From Actinomycetota bacterium (GTDB lineage Bacteria > Actinomycetota > Actinomycetes > Streptosporangiales > Streptosporangiaceae): 43,887 bases of DNA. Position 1 is the stretch's first letter. Each line of letters opens with the position of its first letter. The notes beneath the pieces are model-generated. The model had not been told where the DNA came from. It searched no databases and saw only the letters and a list, made by a program, of their open reading frames with translations. Shown one piece after another: positions 32,509 to 41,130 of this stretch. A program made the position numbers and the translations under genes. Location: positions 1-43,887 of the forward strand of contig DAHVDE010000084.1 in assembly GCA_027313705.1 (NCBI GenBank), read 5' to 3'.

Positions 32509-32692
32509 CGGACCAGGCTCCTTCTCCCGGAGAAACCCCACTTCGGTGCCGCGACTTGGCGGCCGCAGTTCAGCCTGGCACGGCCAGCCGAGGCCGACCT
32601 GCCTGAAATGGCAGCAAAGAAAGCACCGATCTGGCGCCATACCGCGCCGTTACTTGCAGGTGGCAAAGGCGATGCTGCCCGACGATTGAGGC

Positions 32693-33385
32693 GTGCTGCG
32701 CGACGCTGACCGCTCGCTGGCCAACTTCCTGCGCGGGCTGCTGCCGCCCGGCGTTGGCCTGAGGTTCGAAACCCCGAACCAGAAATGGCAGACCCGTCCG
32801 CCAGAGCCCTTGTTCGTCAGCGCGTTCCTGCACAGTGTCAGGCAAGACGACCGAGGCGGGCAGGCAGGCTGGTCCGACGTGCGCGGCGACGACGGCCGGA
32901 TCACCGGAAGGCGGGTGGCGGCGGCGTTCTTCCGCCTCGCTTACCTGATCACCGCCTGGTCCGCACCAGACCGCACGGCCGAACCCGCCGATCAGGCTAT
33001 CGATGAGCACGAAGCTCTCGGCTCGCTGCTCGTCGCGGCCGCTCATCGCAATGTGCTCCCCGCCGACTGCCTGGAAGGCGCGCTCGCCAGCAACGAAACG
33101 CAGTCGGTCATCGAATGCGCGCCCGCGGGCTCACCTTCGAGCACAAGCCCGCTCTGGGCCGGCCTTGGCATCGCGCCCCGCGCTCATTTCGAGCTAGTGC
33201 TCATAACATCTTCCGAGCCGCCAGTGATCACCGACCTGGCCCCGCCAGTTCGCGAGCTCATACTCAACGCCAGCCAGGACTCAGGCCCCCAGGCCAGCGC
33301 AACCCCGGCGGGGCGAACCTCGCCCGTGCCTGGCGGATCGTTCGACACTGTCCGGCGCTGGGACAAACACCCCAGACCATCCTGA
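32693..33385 (+). CDS. DUF4255 protein (Pvc16/Afp16-like tail terminator)
   Basis: A 230-aa protein with the DUF4255/Pvc16_N pattern: an N-terminal helix ADRSLANFLRGLLPPG, a strand GLRFETP, and later AYLITAWSAPDRTAEP, TDLAPPVREL. In PVC/Afp particles the homologue caps the end of the sheath-tube. The start is GTG at 32693 with a weak TGAGG upstream. It is the only CIS-type gene on the plus strand and lies between minus-strand CIS genes, transcribed divergently from the Ig-repeat protein and convergently with the small protein at 33421-33861. Confidence 0.8.
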   Translation: MLRDADRSLANFLRGLLPPGVGLRFETPNQKWQTRPPEPLFVSAFLHSVRQDDRGGQAGWSDVRGDDGRITGRRVAAAFFRLAYLITAWSAPDRTAEPADQAIDEHEALGSLLVAAAHRNVLPADCLEGALASNETQSVIECAPAGSPSSTSPLWAGLGIAPRAHFELVLITSSEPPVITDLAPPVRELILNASQDSGPQASATPAGRTSPVPGGSFDTVRRWDKHPRPS

Positions 33386-33420
33386 CTTCCGCCCCGCGCG
33401 ACCGGTAGGGGAAAACCAGG

Positions 33421-33861
33421 TCAGCTCGCTTGCACGATCGTGTTGGTGGTGATGAACTGAGCCGTCCCCGGTTTTTCCGCTACCGGGTCGGTGACCGGGC
33501 CGGCCGGGGTCGGCTGGATCGCCGGATCGGTGACAGTGAACATGGCGACGAACTGCTCGCCCTTGATCAGCAGTGGCTTGCCTTTCTTGGTGATGACGGT
33601 CAGGTTCGAGGGCGTGAGCGTCAGTTTCACCGTGCCAAGTCCCGGCACGGTGAAGGGCGGTGCCGTATAGGGGAGCGGTTCGGCCAGTTCAAGCGGCAGT
33701 TCGTCGCCTTGCAGGCACACGCTCAGGCCGTTGATCGTGACGCTGCCCGCCGAACCCTGGAGCGGCACCGGTTCTTGCAGCGCGGGCACCACCGCAGGCG
33801 GCGGGATGGTGACCTTCACCAGGTCACCGGTCTTCATGACAAAATCGCCCATGGCCCTCAC
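33421..33861 (-). CDS. small conserved CIS-cluster protein, possible PAAR-like spike tip
   Basis: A 146-aa protein of uncertain family. A hydrophobic N-terminus GDFVMKTGDLVKVTIPP is followed by GSAGSVTINGLSVCLQGDELP, which has a NG....GD pattern recalling the PAAR-like tip proteins of contractile systems; the C-terminal half is beta-rich with several prolines. The assignment to a spike tip is inference from this pattern and location. The GTG at 33861 overlaps the stop of the upstream gene (GTGA); an ATG at 33852 is the alternative. Confidence 0.5.
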   Translation of the reverse strand: MRAMGDFVMKTGDLVKVTIPPPAVVPALQEPVPLQGSAGSVTINGLSVCLQGDELPLELAEPLPYTAPPFTVPGLGTVKLTLTPSNLTVITKKGKPLLIKGEQFVAMFTVTDPAIQPTPAGPVTDPVAEKPGTAQFITTNTIVQAS

Positions 33862-35579
33862 CCTGGGAACTGGAACCCGAAAAACTCGATCTGGCTGATA
33901 GCGACGTTCGCGCCGTTCGTACCCTGATAGATCGCGGTGACCTGAACGATGATCCGCTTGATCAGCACTGCATGCTTGACCGTGAAGGTCTGCGGCTGCG
34001 GGGTGTCTTGCGGCGTGATCGTAAACGATTCGTCGTTAGAGAAGACCAGGTGCAGTGAGCTTGGCCTGCCATCTTGCACGTACCGGCCAAAGGCGCCGTT
34101 ATGCAAGATCAGCCTGGCGATGGTCACCGGATGGGCGAATGTCATGGTCAGCGTCGGCTCGGGCGAGGTGGAGAACGGCGCGAGCCAGTAGTTGTTGAAG
34201 AAACCGTCGCACGCCAGGGAACCTGGGTGCCCGGAGACCTGTGCGCTCGCCGTGCACTTGACCGGGTGCACGGGCACGAATTTCTGGTCGACGATGCCGA
34301 TGATTTTCGCCTTTTCCGAGCTAAAGATCGAGTTGACCGTGGTGCGGAATGGCGGGTAAACACCATAGATAACGCCCGCCACCACCAGCGCGCCGGCCAC
34401 CAGGATCCGCCCTTTGCGATAGACCTGAACGGCCAGGTTCCGCAGATCCAGGTGCGGCGCATTGAGGTGTCCGCCGTCGGCCGTCTTGCCTTTCTCCGTG
34501 CCGAGCCTGACCGTTCTCGGACCGCGGCTGCGCCGGAACCTATGCCACCAGGGAGTCGCCACGTGCTGGGCTTCGGTCAGTGAGTCACCGCAACGGCTGC
34601 AGAATTTGCGGCTCGGAGCATTGCCTTCTCCGCAGTTACCGCAGATCGCGTCGCCTGCTTGCAGCCTTCTGGTGGGTGCCGTCTTGGTGACCGCGATCGC
34701 TCGCGCCCGTGCGATCTGCGGTGCCTGCTCCTTGACCTGCGGTGCCCTGGCCGCCGCTGGCGAGGCGGAAGGTTCAGCCGCGCCGCCCGCGAGGCCAGGT
34801 TCGGGCGCGCGGGAGCCAGGCACGACCGGGGCGACCAGCGCAGCGGCCTGACGTGGCGGGGGCGGGCTGACCGCCCGCCCTGGCTGCGCCTGAGGCCCTG
34901 GCGGCGCCTGAGGCAGTGGCGGGCCAGGCGGGGCAGGTCGGCCAGGCGGAGGCGGCGGAGCAGGCGGACCAGCGGAACCTGGCCGAGCAGGTGGATCAGC
35001 GGGACCTGGCGGACTCTGCGGATCATCGGGACCTGGCGGAGCCGGGCGGGGCGCCGGACCTGGCGGAGCCGGGCGCAATGGCGGACCTGGCGGAGCCGGG
35101 CGCAATGGCGGGCCTGGGCGAGCCGGCGCGGCCCTGGGCACGGGCGGCACGGATGGGCCTGGCGGGCCTGGGCGAGGCGGCGCGGCTCTGGGCACGGGCG
35201 GCACGGGCGGGCCTGGCGGGACGGGCGGGCCTGACGGGCCTGACGGGCCTGGCGGGACGGGCGGTTGCCGCTGACCACCTGGCATTCCGGCGGCCGGCGC
35301 GGCACCGGGCCCGGCGGCCGGGCTTGCGGTGCTGTCCTGCGCCTGGCGCGGGCCGGCGATGAAGGAGTTGGCGCCTCCGATCATTCGCTGGAGCAGGCCG
35401 ACCTTGGGCTCGGGGCCTGATTCGGCGGCGGCGGCGGCTGCCTCGGTATGAGGCGCGGGCTCTGGCGCGGGCGCGGGTACCTGCTGCTTCTCGCCGGTCC
35501 ACTCAAGGAAGCTTCCGCAGGTTCCGCAGAACGTGTCCGCGTCGGCATTGCGGAATCCGCACTTACGGCAGACGATCAT
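33858..35579 (-). CDS. zinc-ribbon, TM and discoidin-like CIS membrane protein
   Basis: A 573-aa protein. The ATG at 35579 has a strong GGAGGAGGT 9 nt upstream. A zinc ribbon (C4, C7, C18, C21) opens it, then a Pro/Gly-rich linker (about 90-250) with many PPGP and RPAPPGP units, then a second zinc ribbon (about 311-335, CGNCGEGNAPSRKFCSRCG). One TM helix spans about 392-410 (ILVAGALVVAGVIYGVY). The outer C-terminal domain (about 430-573) is beta-sandwich-like, akin to discoidin/NADase-type glycan-binding domains (CDGFFNNYWLAPF, LTMTFAHPVTIARLILH, VAISQIEFFG). The architecture resembles Streptomyces CisA, which links the particle to the membrane; this identification is inference. It overlaps the upstream gpI-like gene by 17 bp. 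Confidence 0.75.
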   Translation of the reverse strand: MIVCRKCGFRNADADTFCGTCGSFLEWTGEKQQVPAPAPEPAPHTEAAAAAAESGPEPKVGLLQRMIGGANSFIAGPRQAQDSTASPAAGPGAAPAAGMPGGQRQPPVPPGPSGPSGPPVPPGPPVPPVPRAAPPRPGPPGPSVPPVPRAAPARPGPPLRPAPPGPPLRPAPPGPAPRPAPPGPDDPQSPPGPADPPARPGSAGPPAPPPPPGRPAPPGPPLPQAPPGPQAQPGRAVSPPPPRQAAALVAPVVPGSRAPEPGLAGGAAEPSASPAAARAPQVKEQAPQIARARAIAVTKTAPTRRLQAGDAICGNCGEGNAPSRKFCSRCGDSLTEAQHVATPWWHRFRRSRGPRTVRLGTEKGKTADGGHLNAPHLDLRNLAVQVYRKGRILVAGALVVAGVIYGVYPPFRTTVNSIFSSEKAKIIGIVDQKFVPVHPVKCTASAQVSGHPGSLACDGFFNNYWLAPFSTSPEPTLTMTFAHPVTIARLILHNGAFGRYVQDGRPSSLHLVFSNDESFTITPQDTPQPQTFTVKHAVLIKRIIVQVTAIYQGTNGANVAISQIEFFGFQFPG

Positions 35580-36123
35580 GCTCGGGCACCTCCTCCACCC
35601 GGTGCGCGACGTGCGCGGGCTTCGCCGCCGCGACCAGTTCGTCGATCGTCTTGAGCGCCACCTGGGCTGCACCTGGCCTGGCTCGCACTCGAATCTCAAC
35701 CATCGGCTCGTTCCGGCCGGGCGGTGGCGTGTTCGGTGCCTGCGACCAGGCAACGCCGCCGCTGTCGGCGATCTCCACGTCGCCACCGGTGACCAATTCG
35801 ACCAGGGCGCGCAGGCCGGAGACCGTGCCTGCCTGCCGGTACAAGGCAACCGAGCTTGCCACGGCGGCACGCCGCCTGGATGAGGGCCAGTTCTCGTCGA
35901 GCACCGTCCCGAACCACCCCGCAAGCCAGAGCACGAAGTCGTCAGGAGCGAGCATGGGGTCGATGTAGGCACTCAGGCAGTCGATGGCGGAGATCACCGG
36001 CGCGAGCACATCGTCGAGTCCAGCGGTCCATCGCATCGTCACCTGATCTTCCTGGTAGACGGCGGGCATCAAGGTGCCGAGCGGATAAGGAGTGCGGAGG
36101 CCAGGAACGGCGGCGCGCATCAC
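35563..36123 (-). CDS. phage tail protein (gpI-like) of the CIS baseplate
   Basis: A 186-aa baseplate protein with P2 gpI/TIGR02242-type features: LGTLMPAVYQEDQVTMRWTA, FVLWLAGWFGTVLDENWP, ALYRQAGTVSGLRALVELVTG and a C-terminal beta-helix region. The homologue links the wedge to the hub in phage and CIS baseplates. The GTG at 36123 overlaps the upstream stop (GTGA), and an ATG follows directly. It overlaps the zinc-ribbon gene by 17 bp. Confidence 0.85.
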   Translation of the reverse strand: MMRAAVPGLRTPYPLGTLMPAVYQEDQVTMRWTAGLDDVLAPVISAIDCLSAYIDPMLAPDDFVLWLAGWFGTVLDENWPSSRRRAAVASSVALYRQAGTVSGLRALVELVTGGDVEIADSGGVAWSQAPNTPPPGRNEPMVEIRVRARPGAAQVALKTIDELVAAAKPAHVAHRVEEVPEHDRLP

Positions 36124-38105
36124 GATGACTCCACTTTGATCTGGTGCTCGTAGGAGAACACCAGGCTGTTCGGCTCGAGCTCGATCCTGGCCGACTCGGC
36201 GCCGCGGACCCCGGTGACCGGGTCGGCGCTGAACAGCCTGACGTCTTCCACCAGTTCGACTCCGTGCACCTGCTGCAGCCGGCCGAAGATCTCTCCGGCC
36301 TGCACTGGACGCCCGAATGGCCAGCCGTCACCATCGGGACCACCGCCTGCCAGCGGGTTGATGAAACGGTAAAGCTCGCGCAGCGCGTCGTCGCGGATGC
36401 GCTCGGCGCTGACACGCGGCCTGGCTACCAGGCGAGCCACGACCGTGACACCGCGGTAGAGCGGTGGCTCGACGACTACCCGTGAGCCGACAAGCCTGAC
36501 CGCGTCAAGCCGCTCGGCGATCCGCCGCAAGGTCTCTCTCGGCGGCACCAGGTTCTCGAAGAGGATCTTGCTGTCCTCCATCGTGGCCGCGGGGACGAGC
36601 AGGACCCTGACAGCTCCCGTCGCCGAGCCGTTCTGGCCTGCGGGCACGCAGCGCACCCTGGCGATGTCCGGCGCGGCCTCGCGAGCGAGCACCTCGTAAT
36701 CCTCGGCGGTTACCGCGCGGTTCCGAGTTCGCATCAGCAGCGGACCCCGGCGTTTCGCTTCCTGGAGAGTCTCACCGTCGACGCCGCCCTGCGCCGGATG
36801 CCGGTTCTCGACCCTGGATACGAACGGAACGGAGGACTTCAGCGTCGAAACCGCGCCGGCGGCGACGTTGCCCCGGGCGCCACCGCCGGTGGCATAGCTG
36901 CGAATGCGTACCGCGGCGCCTTTTTCTGGCACCTGACCGTACTGCCTGAGGCTGCCGCCAGGCTCACGGACCGCAGGCCCGAAAAGCACCAGCCCGGATA
37001 CGGAGTCGAGCAAGAAGTGGCGATCGTACGGGCCGCTCTCGGCGAAGTGCTCGACCGCGCTCCATTCCTGCCAGCCGTCATCGGACGACGTCTCGACGAC
37101 GGGAGCGCCGTAACCGCCTAGGACCGGCTTGCGCCGCAGCGTGAATTGCTGACCGGGGACCCCTTCCGCCTCGCCTAGCTGCTCGGTCAGCACCAGTTCT
37201 GCGTTGATGGCTTGCGCCGTGCCGCCGACGGTGCACGCGGTAAGTCCGTCAACCACCGGAGAGTCGGTGTAAGGCGGCTGGCCCTCTTCAGGCTCGACCA
37301 CCCTGGCCCTGATCCAGCCCGCCCGGTCGGCACCGATCACGCTTGCCTGATGCCCGGCAGGCACGTGCAGGACGATGCGCCCAGAGGTGTTCAGCCCTCC
37401 GGTGCTGTCCAGGCCGACTTCGCACTCCGCCCACTTTTCGCCGGCCCAGGCCTCCCAGGACAGCGGCGGGTGCTTCGGGTTGACGCCGACCCCTCGCACG
37501 GTGCCGCTGAAGTCAAGGCGGACCGCGCATCCAGGTACCGGCGCGCTAAGGCCGAGCAGCAGCGAGTCGCCGATCACAGGGCGGGCACGAAACGCGGGAA
37601 ACGGCCGCCCGTCAGCTAGGTCACGGGTGCGGTCGGCAGAAGCGCCGGCCGGATCAGGCTCACCTCCTTGCGGTCCAGGTTCTTCGCCAGGCGACCTGAC
37701 CAGCGCAAGCGAGCAAGGCACGACCGCGAGATCGCCGGTCGTTGCGAAGATAACCGGCTCGGCGGCCGGTGTGTGCAGCGTGCCGACCTGCGTCCCTGTG
37801 CTGACCGTCAATGCCGTCCGCGCCGGGCTCGACAGCCAGAACGTTACCTCCGCCCGCGCTGGAGTGGGCGGCAGCATCCGCAGGCCGACTAGGTCAAGAA
37901 AGGCCAGGTGCAGACGGTCAGGAACCCGGTTGAGGCGATAGATCAGCTGGTCGGTCAGGTACGCGAAGGTCTCGATCAGCGTGACCCCTGGATCGGACAC
38001 ATTGTGATCGGTCCACTCGGGACAACGGCGCATCACCAGCCGCTTGGCCTCGTCCACTAGGTCCTGGAAGCGGCGATCATCGAGATCGGGAGCTGGCAGC
38101 GGCAT
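36120..38105 (-). CDS. gp47/J-like baseplate assembly protein
   Basis: A 661-aa baseplate wedge protein (Pvc11/Afp11-like, 'putative baseplate assembly protein'). The N-terminus FQDLVDEAKRLVMRRCPEWT and DPGVTLIETFAYLTDQLIYRLN is characteristic, as is the middle GGGARGNVAAG and the C-terminal DALRELYRFINPLAGG segment. The ATG follows the stop of the gp25-like gene with no gap. It forms the baseplate wedge with gp25- and gpI-like proteins. Confidence 0.92.
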   Translation of the reverse strand: MPLPAPDLDDRRFQDLVDEAKRLVMRRCPEWTDHNVSDPGVTLIETFAYLTDQLIYRLNRVPDRLHLAFLDLVGLRMLPPTPARAEVTFWLSSPARTALTVSTGTQVGTLHTPAAEPVIFATTGDLAVVPCSLALVRSPGEEPGPQGGEPDPAGASADRTRDLADGRPFPAFRARPVIGDSLLLGLSAPVPGCAVRLDFSGTVRGVGVNPKHPPLSWEAWAGEKWAECEVGLDSTGGLNTSGRIVLHVPAGHQASVIGADRAGWIRARVVEPEEGQPPYTDSPVVDGLTACTVGGTAQAINAELVLTEQLGEAEGVPGQQFTLRRKPVLGGYGAPVVETSSDDGWQEWSAVEHFAESGPYDRHFLLDSVSGLVLFGPAVREPGGSLRQYGQVPEKGAAVRIRSYATGGGARGNVAAGAVSTLKSSVPFVSRVENRHPAQGGVDGETLQEAKRRGPLLMRTRNRAVTAEDYEVLAREAAPDIARVRCVPAGQNGSATGAVRVLLVPAATMEDSKILFENLVPPRETLRRIAERLDAVRLVGSRVVVEPPLYRGVTVVARLVARPRVSAERIRDDALRELYRFINPLAGGGPDGDGWPFGRPVQAGEIFGRLQQVHGVELVEDVRLFSADPVTGVRGAESARIELEPNSLVFSYEHQIKVESS

Positions 38106-38513
38106 TCAGAGCTCGTCCTCCCTGTGCTCAGGAATCGTGTAGAAGGGGAACACCAGATTCCGCGGACTGTTGGTGCCGCGCACGAGGTAGGAGATGTCGA
38201 TATAGAGAAGTCCCTGGCGGTCACCGTCGGGGTAGACAAGTACCTCATGGACGGCCGCACGTGGTTCCCAGTATTCGAGCGCCCTGCGCACCTCGTGGGT
38301 AATGGCCGCGATATTGGCCTGACCAGTGCCGCCGAAAATGTGGTCCCGCAACGTACTGCCCCAGAGCGGGCGCATCGGGCGCTCGCCAGGGTAGGTCGAC
38401 AAGATCAGCCGCATCGCCTGTTCGATCTTCTCCTCGCCGCGGGTCATCGCCACGGAACCGGCGGGCTCGAATCCGAGCGGGAAGGTCCATCCGGTCCCGA
38501 TGAAGTCGGTCAT
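38106..38513 (-). CDS. GPW/gp25 family baseplate protein
   Basis: A 135-aa protein of the gp25-like (Pvc9) family: GEEKIEQAMRLILSTYPGE, RPLWGSTLRDHIFG and the EPR-like segment YWEPRAAVHEV, the family hallmark. In contractile tails gp25 nucleates sheath assembly at the baseplate. The ATG at 38513 has AAAGGAG seven nt upstream, which decides the start over an earlier in-frame start. Confidence 0.93.
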   Translation of the reverse strand: MTDFIGTGWTFPLGFEPAGSVAMTRGEEKIEQAMRLILSTYPGERPMRPLWGSTLRDHIFGGTGQANIAAITHEVRRALEYWEPRAAVHEVLVYPDGDRQGLLYIDISYLVRGTNSPRNLVFPFYTIPEHREDEL

Positions 38514-38533
38514 GACGCAACTCCTTTCCGCAG

Positions 38534-40408
38534 CTAGCCGAGTGAGATGGTTTGGCCCTGAATGGACAGGCTCCCTGAACTTTGGATCGTCAGGGACGAG
38601 GCCGCCTTGATGGTCAGGCTGTCGCCGCCGTCGACGACCATCGTTCCGCCCTGCCCGGCCTGGATATTGACCGTACCGCCGTCGCCGCACTTGATCGTGA
38701 GCTGGCCAGGCGGGCTTTCCTGCGAGCATGCGATGGTCAGCTTGCCCGCGACGATGTCGATCGCGAGTCCGAGCGCGGCATCGGCTGTGCCGAGCGTGAT
38801 CGAAGATGCCGTCGGCTTCTTCTCGCCCTCACCTGGCGGCATCTGGTCGTAGAACGCCAGCAGGTTCCCTGACGCCGAGACGAAGCCGCGGCGCACCACG
38901 GTGCCGTCAGGCGACACGGCCTCGCCACCTAGGCTGTACCTGGAGTTCTCGCTGAGAACCCCGCCAAGCACGTAGGCACGGCGGGGGTCGCCGAACTCGA
39001 ACCCGACAAGCACCTGGTCACCGACCTCGGGCAGGAACATGCCGCCACTGCGCGGGCCGGCCCCGAACTGGATCACAGGCGACCAGTCAGATACGTAGTC
39101 AGGCGATAGCCAGGGCAACGTCACCTTGACCCGGCCGTGACCGCTCTCGTCGTTGATGTCGGTGACGACGGCGCACACCACGCCGGGGATGCGCTGCAAC
39201 GGCGCCTGAGTGGCCCCGAGGGAAGCGAGCCCGAGCAGGGAGCGGTCGTGGCGGCCGGTAGCCGCGAACTCGGTGTGGTAGCCGCCCTCACTCAGGTCGA
39301 ACAGGTGACGCGCTCTCGTCACCACCCAGGTACGCGGAAACTGGCTTGGTACGCCCTCCACGCTGACCACGCCGCCCGCCTGGATGGCGGCGTTACCCGC
39401 CGTGTCACCCTCAGCTTCGGCGAAGGTACTGGCCAACTGGTCGGCCAGGCCGCCAGCCGCCACCTCGGCCGCGCTGGACGTCGCCGCTCCCTCGGCGACC
39501 GGTCGGTCGTAACGCACGAACGCGGTGCCGCTCGGCGGCGGGCCAAGGTCTTCGACCGCCGGGCTTGGCGGCGGGCCAGGATCGGCCCCGTCGGCCGGAT
39601 CGCTGAATACCCCGGCGATCTCCTCCGAGGTCTGCGCCCCGGCCGACGAGGCGGTGCCCGCTGCCGATCCGGCCCGGCCAGAGATCACCTTGGCGGTGAG
39701 CGGGTCCCACACCCGTACCTCGACGTCAGGCGTGAGGTTACCCGCGGTCACCCGCGGCGCGAACGCCCGCAGCGACTTGTGCAGCGTCAGGCTGACCGGT
39801 TCCCCGCCAGCGGAATCCACCGAGGAGGCCTTGCGAAAGCAGAACACGCCCGAGGAAAGGGAGAACTCATACCCGATCTCGCTGGCGCGCTGCTTGAGGA
39901 ACTCCCAGTCGCTTTGGTCGTACTGCGGCAGGTGGTTGTGGATGACCTCTGACGGGGTGATTTCACCGATCTCCAGGCCCGCCTCGGCGGCGATCTTCTC
40001 TGCCGCCTTGGCGTCTGTGGTATTCAGGAAGGCCCTGGTGCGCCTGGCCCGCTGCAGCCGGTGACCGAGGTCGTAGCCGCGCACGGTGGTGAGGCCGGTG
40101 AAGTCCTCGTAGACCCCTTCGACTGCGGTGATCTCGCCGCGAATGAGCGTGGCCGGGCTAGCCTGGCTGGCCGGGTCGGGCGAGACCGCGACCGCCGCCC
40201 GCTCGCCGAGCGCAACGCCCGCCGCCTCCAGATCCTGGCCGTTTACCCCGACGAAGGTGAGCTCGAACAGCGCCGGCAACTGCAAATGCGTCTCGACGGT
40301 GACCCGCTTGAGCTTCATGTAGAGCATGGCGTCGAGCGGCGTACCCGGCGGGGGGCCGAGCAGCACGCGAGGCAAGATGACGAGGACAGGATTTACCGGT
40401 GCGGTCAT
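38534..40408 (-). CDS. VgrG-like spike protein of the CIS
   Basis: A 624-aa VgrG/Pvc8-like protein. The gp27/gpD-like hub domain occupies about residues 1-390 (VRGYDLGHRLQRARRTRAFL, EIGEITPSEVIHNHLPQYDQ). The gp5-type OB fold is at about 400-475 (VVCAVVTDINDESGHGRVKV, GGMFLPEVGDQVLVGFE). The C-terminal part (about 520-624) has repeating T/S-V-I pattern (LTIKCGDGGTVNIQAGQGGT) of a triple-stranded beta-helix that forms the spike. A Pro/Ala-rich insertion sits in the hub (about 245-300). It overlaps the upstream LysM-hub gene by ATGA. Confidence 0.92.
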   Translation of the reverse strand: MTAPVNPVLVILPRVLLGPPPGTPLDAMLYMKLKRVTVETHLQLPALFELTFVGVNGQDLEAAGVALGERAAVAVSPDPASQASPATLIRGEITAVEGVYEDFTGLTTVRGYDLGHRLQRARRTRAFLNTTDAKAAEKIAAEAGLEIGEITPSEVIHNHLPQYDQSDWEFLKQRASEIGYEFSLSSGVFCFRKASSVDSAGGEPVSLTLHKSLRAFAPRVTAGNLTPDVEVRVWDPLTAKVISGRAGSAAGTASSAGAQTSEEIAGVFSDPADGADPGPPPSPAVEDLGPPPSGTAFVRYDRPVAEGAATSSAAEVAAGGLADQLASTFAEAEGDTAGNAAIQAGGVVSVEGVPSQFPRTWVVTRARHLFDLSEGGYHTEFAATGRHDRSLLGLASLGATQAPLQRIPGVVCAVVTDINDESGHGRVKVTLPWLSPDYVSDWSPVIQFGAGPRSGGMFLPEVGDQVLVGFEFGDPRRAYVLGGVLSENSRYSLGGEAVSPDGTVVRRGFVSASGNLLAFYDQMPPGEGEKKPTASSITLGTADAALGLAIDIVAGKLTIACSQESPPGQLTIKCGDGGTVNIQAGQGGTMVVDGGDSLTIKAASSLTIQSSGSLSIQGQTISLG

Positions 40409-41130
40409 GGCCGGCCCCCGTCGTCGGACACCGGGCCTTCACCGGGCTCTGGCAGGTAGAGCAGCGTGCCCGGCCGTACCCTGAGCGGATCGTCAATGCC
40501 GTTGGCACGGGCGATCCGCCGCCAGGCACCAGGGCGGCCGTAGCTGGCGGCCGCCAGCGACGCCAGGCATTCGCTGGCATCGAGCACGTGTGAGCGGCGG
40601 CCAGGCGGACCGCCAGAGGTCGGATTGGTCATTGGCAGGCTGGCGTTCACGTCCGCGTAGAGGTCCAGGTGCACTTCCGCCCTGATCGGCTTGCCCGAAT
40701 CACCAGCGAAGCGGGTGTAATTGATCGTCACCGCCCGCAACGACACCGTGTAAGTGAGCCCGGTGCCCCAGCTGAAATCCAAGATGACCGGCTGAAGGTT
40801 CTCCTGCTTGCCTGCCTCGGCCGACGCCGCCGGCGCCGGGCAACTCCACTTGAGCAACGTGTCCGCGTCGCTCTTGGTCGACTCGCCGATGAGATAGACC
40901 TTGTCGATGCGGATCTCGATGAAGCCGAGATTCTTGATCTGCTCGTCGAGTGACGTTCCCGTGGCGCCGGCAGTCTTGTATGTGTGGCTGACCGTGATGC
41001 GCTCTGGATTGAGCGTGAAGACGATCTCGGCCCGTTCGCCAGGCGCCGGGCCAGGGTGCACCTTGCGCAGCGAGGCGCCAAGTACCGGCGGGCCCATCGC
41101 CCGGCCGGCGTTGCTCAGGTCGACGGTCAT
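40405..41130 (-). CDS. CIS tube-initiator/LysM hub protein
   Basis: A 241-aa protein, Pvc7/gp53-like. The N-terminal two thirds match the CIS_tube-type pattern (VFTLNPERITVSHTYKTAG, then ILDFSWGTGLTYTVSLRAVT), and a C-terminal LysM-like domain follows (CLASLAAASYGRPGAWRRIA to RPGTLLYLPEPG). It joins the tube to the baseplate hub. The ATG at 41130 overlaps the tube gene stop (ATGA) and the stop overlaps VgrG (ATGA). Confidence 0.88.
   Translation of the reverse strand: MTVDLSNAGRAMGPPVLGASLRKVHPGPAPGERAEIVFTLNPERITVSHTYKTAGATGTSLDEQIKNLGFIEIRIDKVYLIGESTKSDADTLLKWSCPAPAASAEAGKQENLQPVILDFSWGTGLTYTVSLRAVTINYTRFAGDSGKPIRAEVHLDLYADVNASLPMTNPTSGGPPGRRSHVLDASECLASLAAASYGRPGAWRRIARANGIDDPLRVRPGTLLYLPEPGEGPVSDDGGRP

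Noticed and set aside
32509-32640. N-terminal extension of the Ig-repeat protein
   Set aside because: It has no family pattern, and AAGGAG lies just before the ATG at 32508.
35580-35972. N-terminal extension of the zinc-ribbon gene in the same frame
   Set aside because: It overlaps the gpI-like gene in another frame, while the ATG at 35579 has a strong ribosome binding site and begins at the zinc ribbon.
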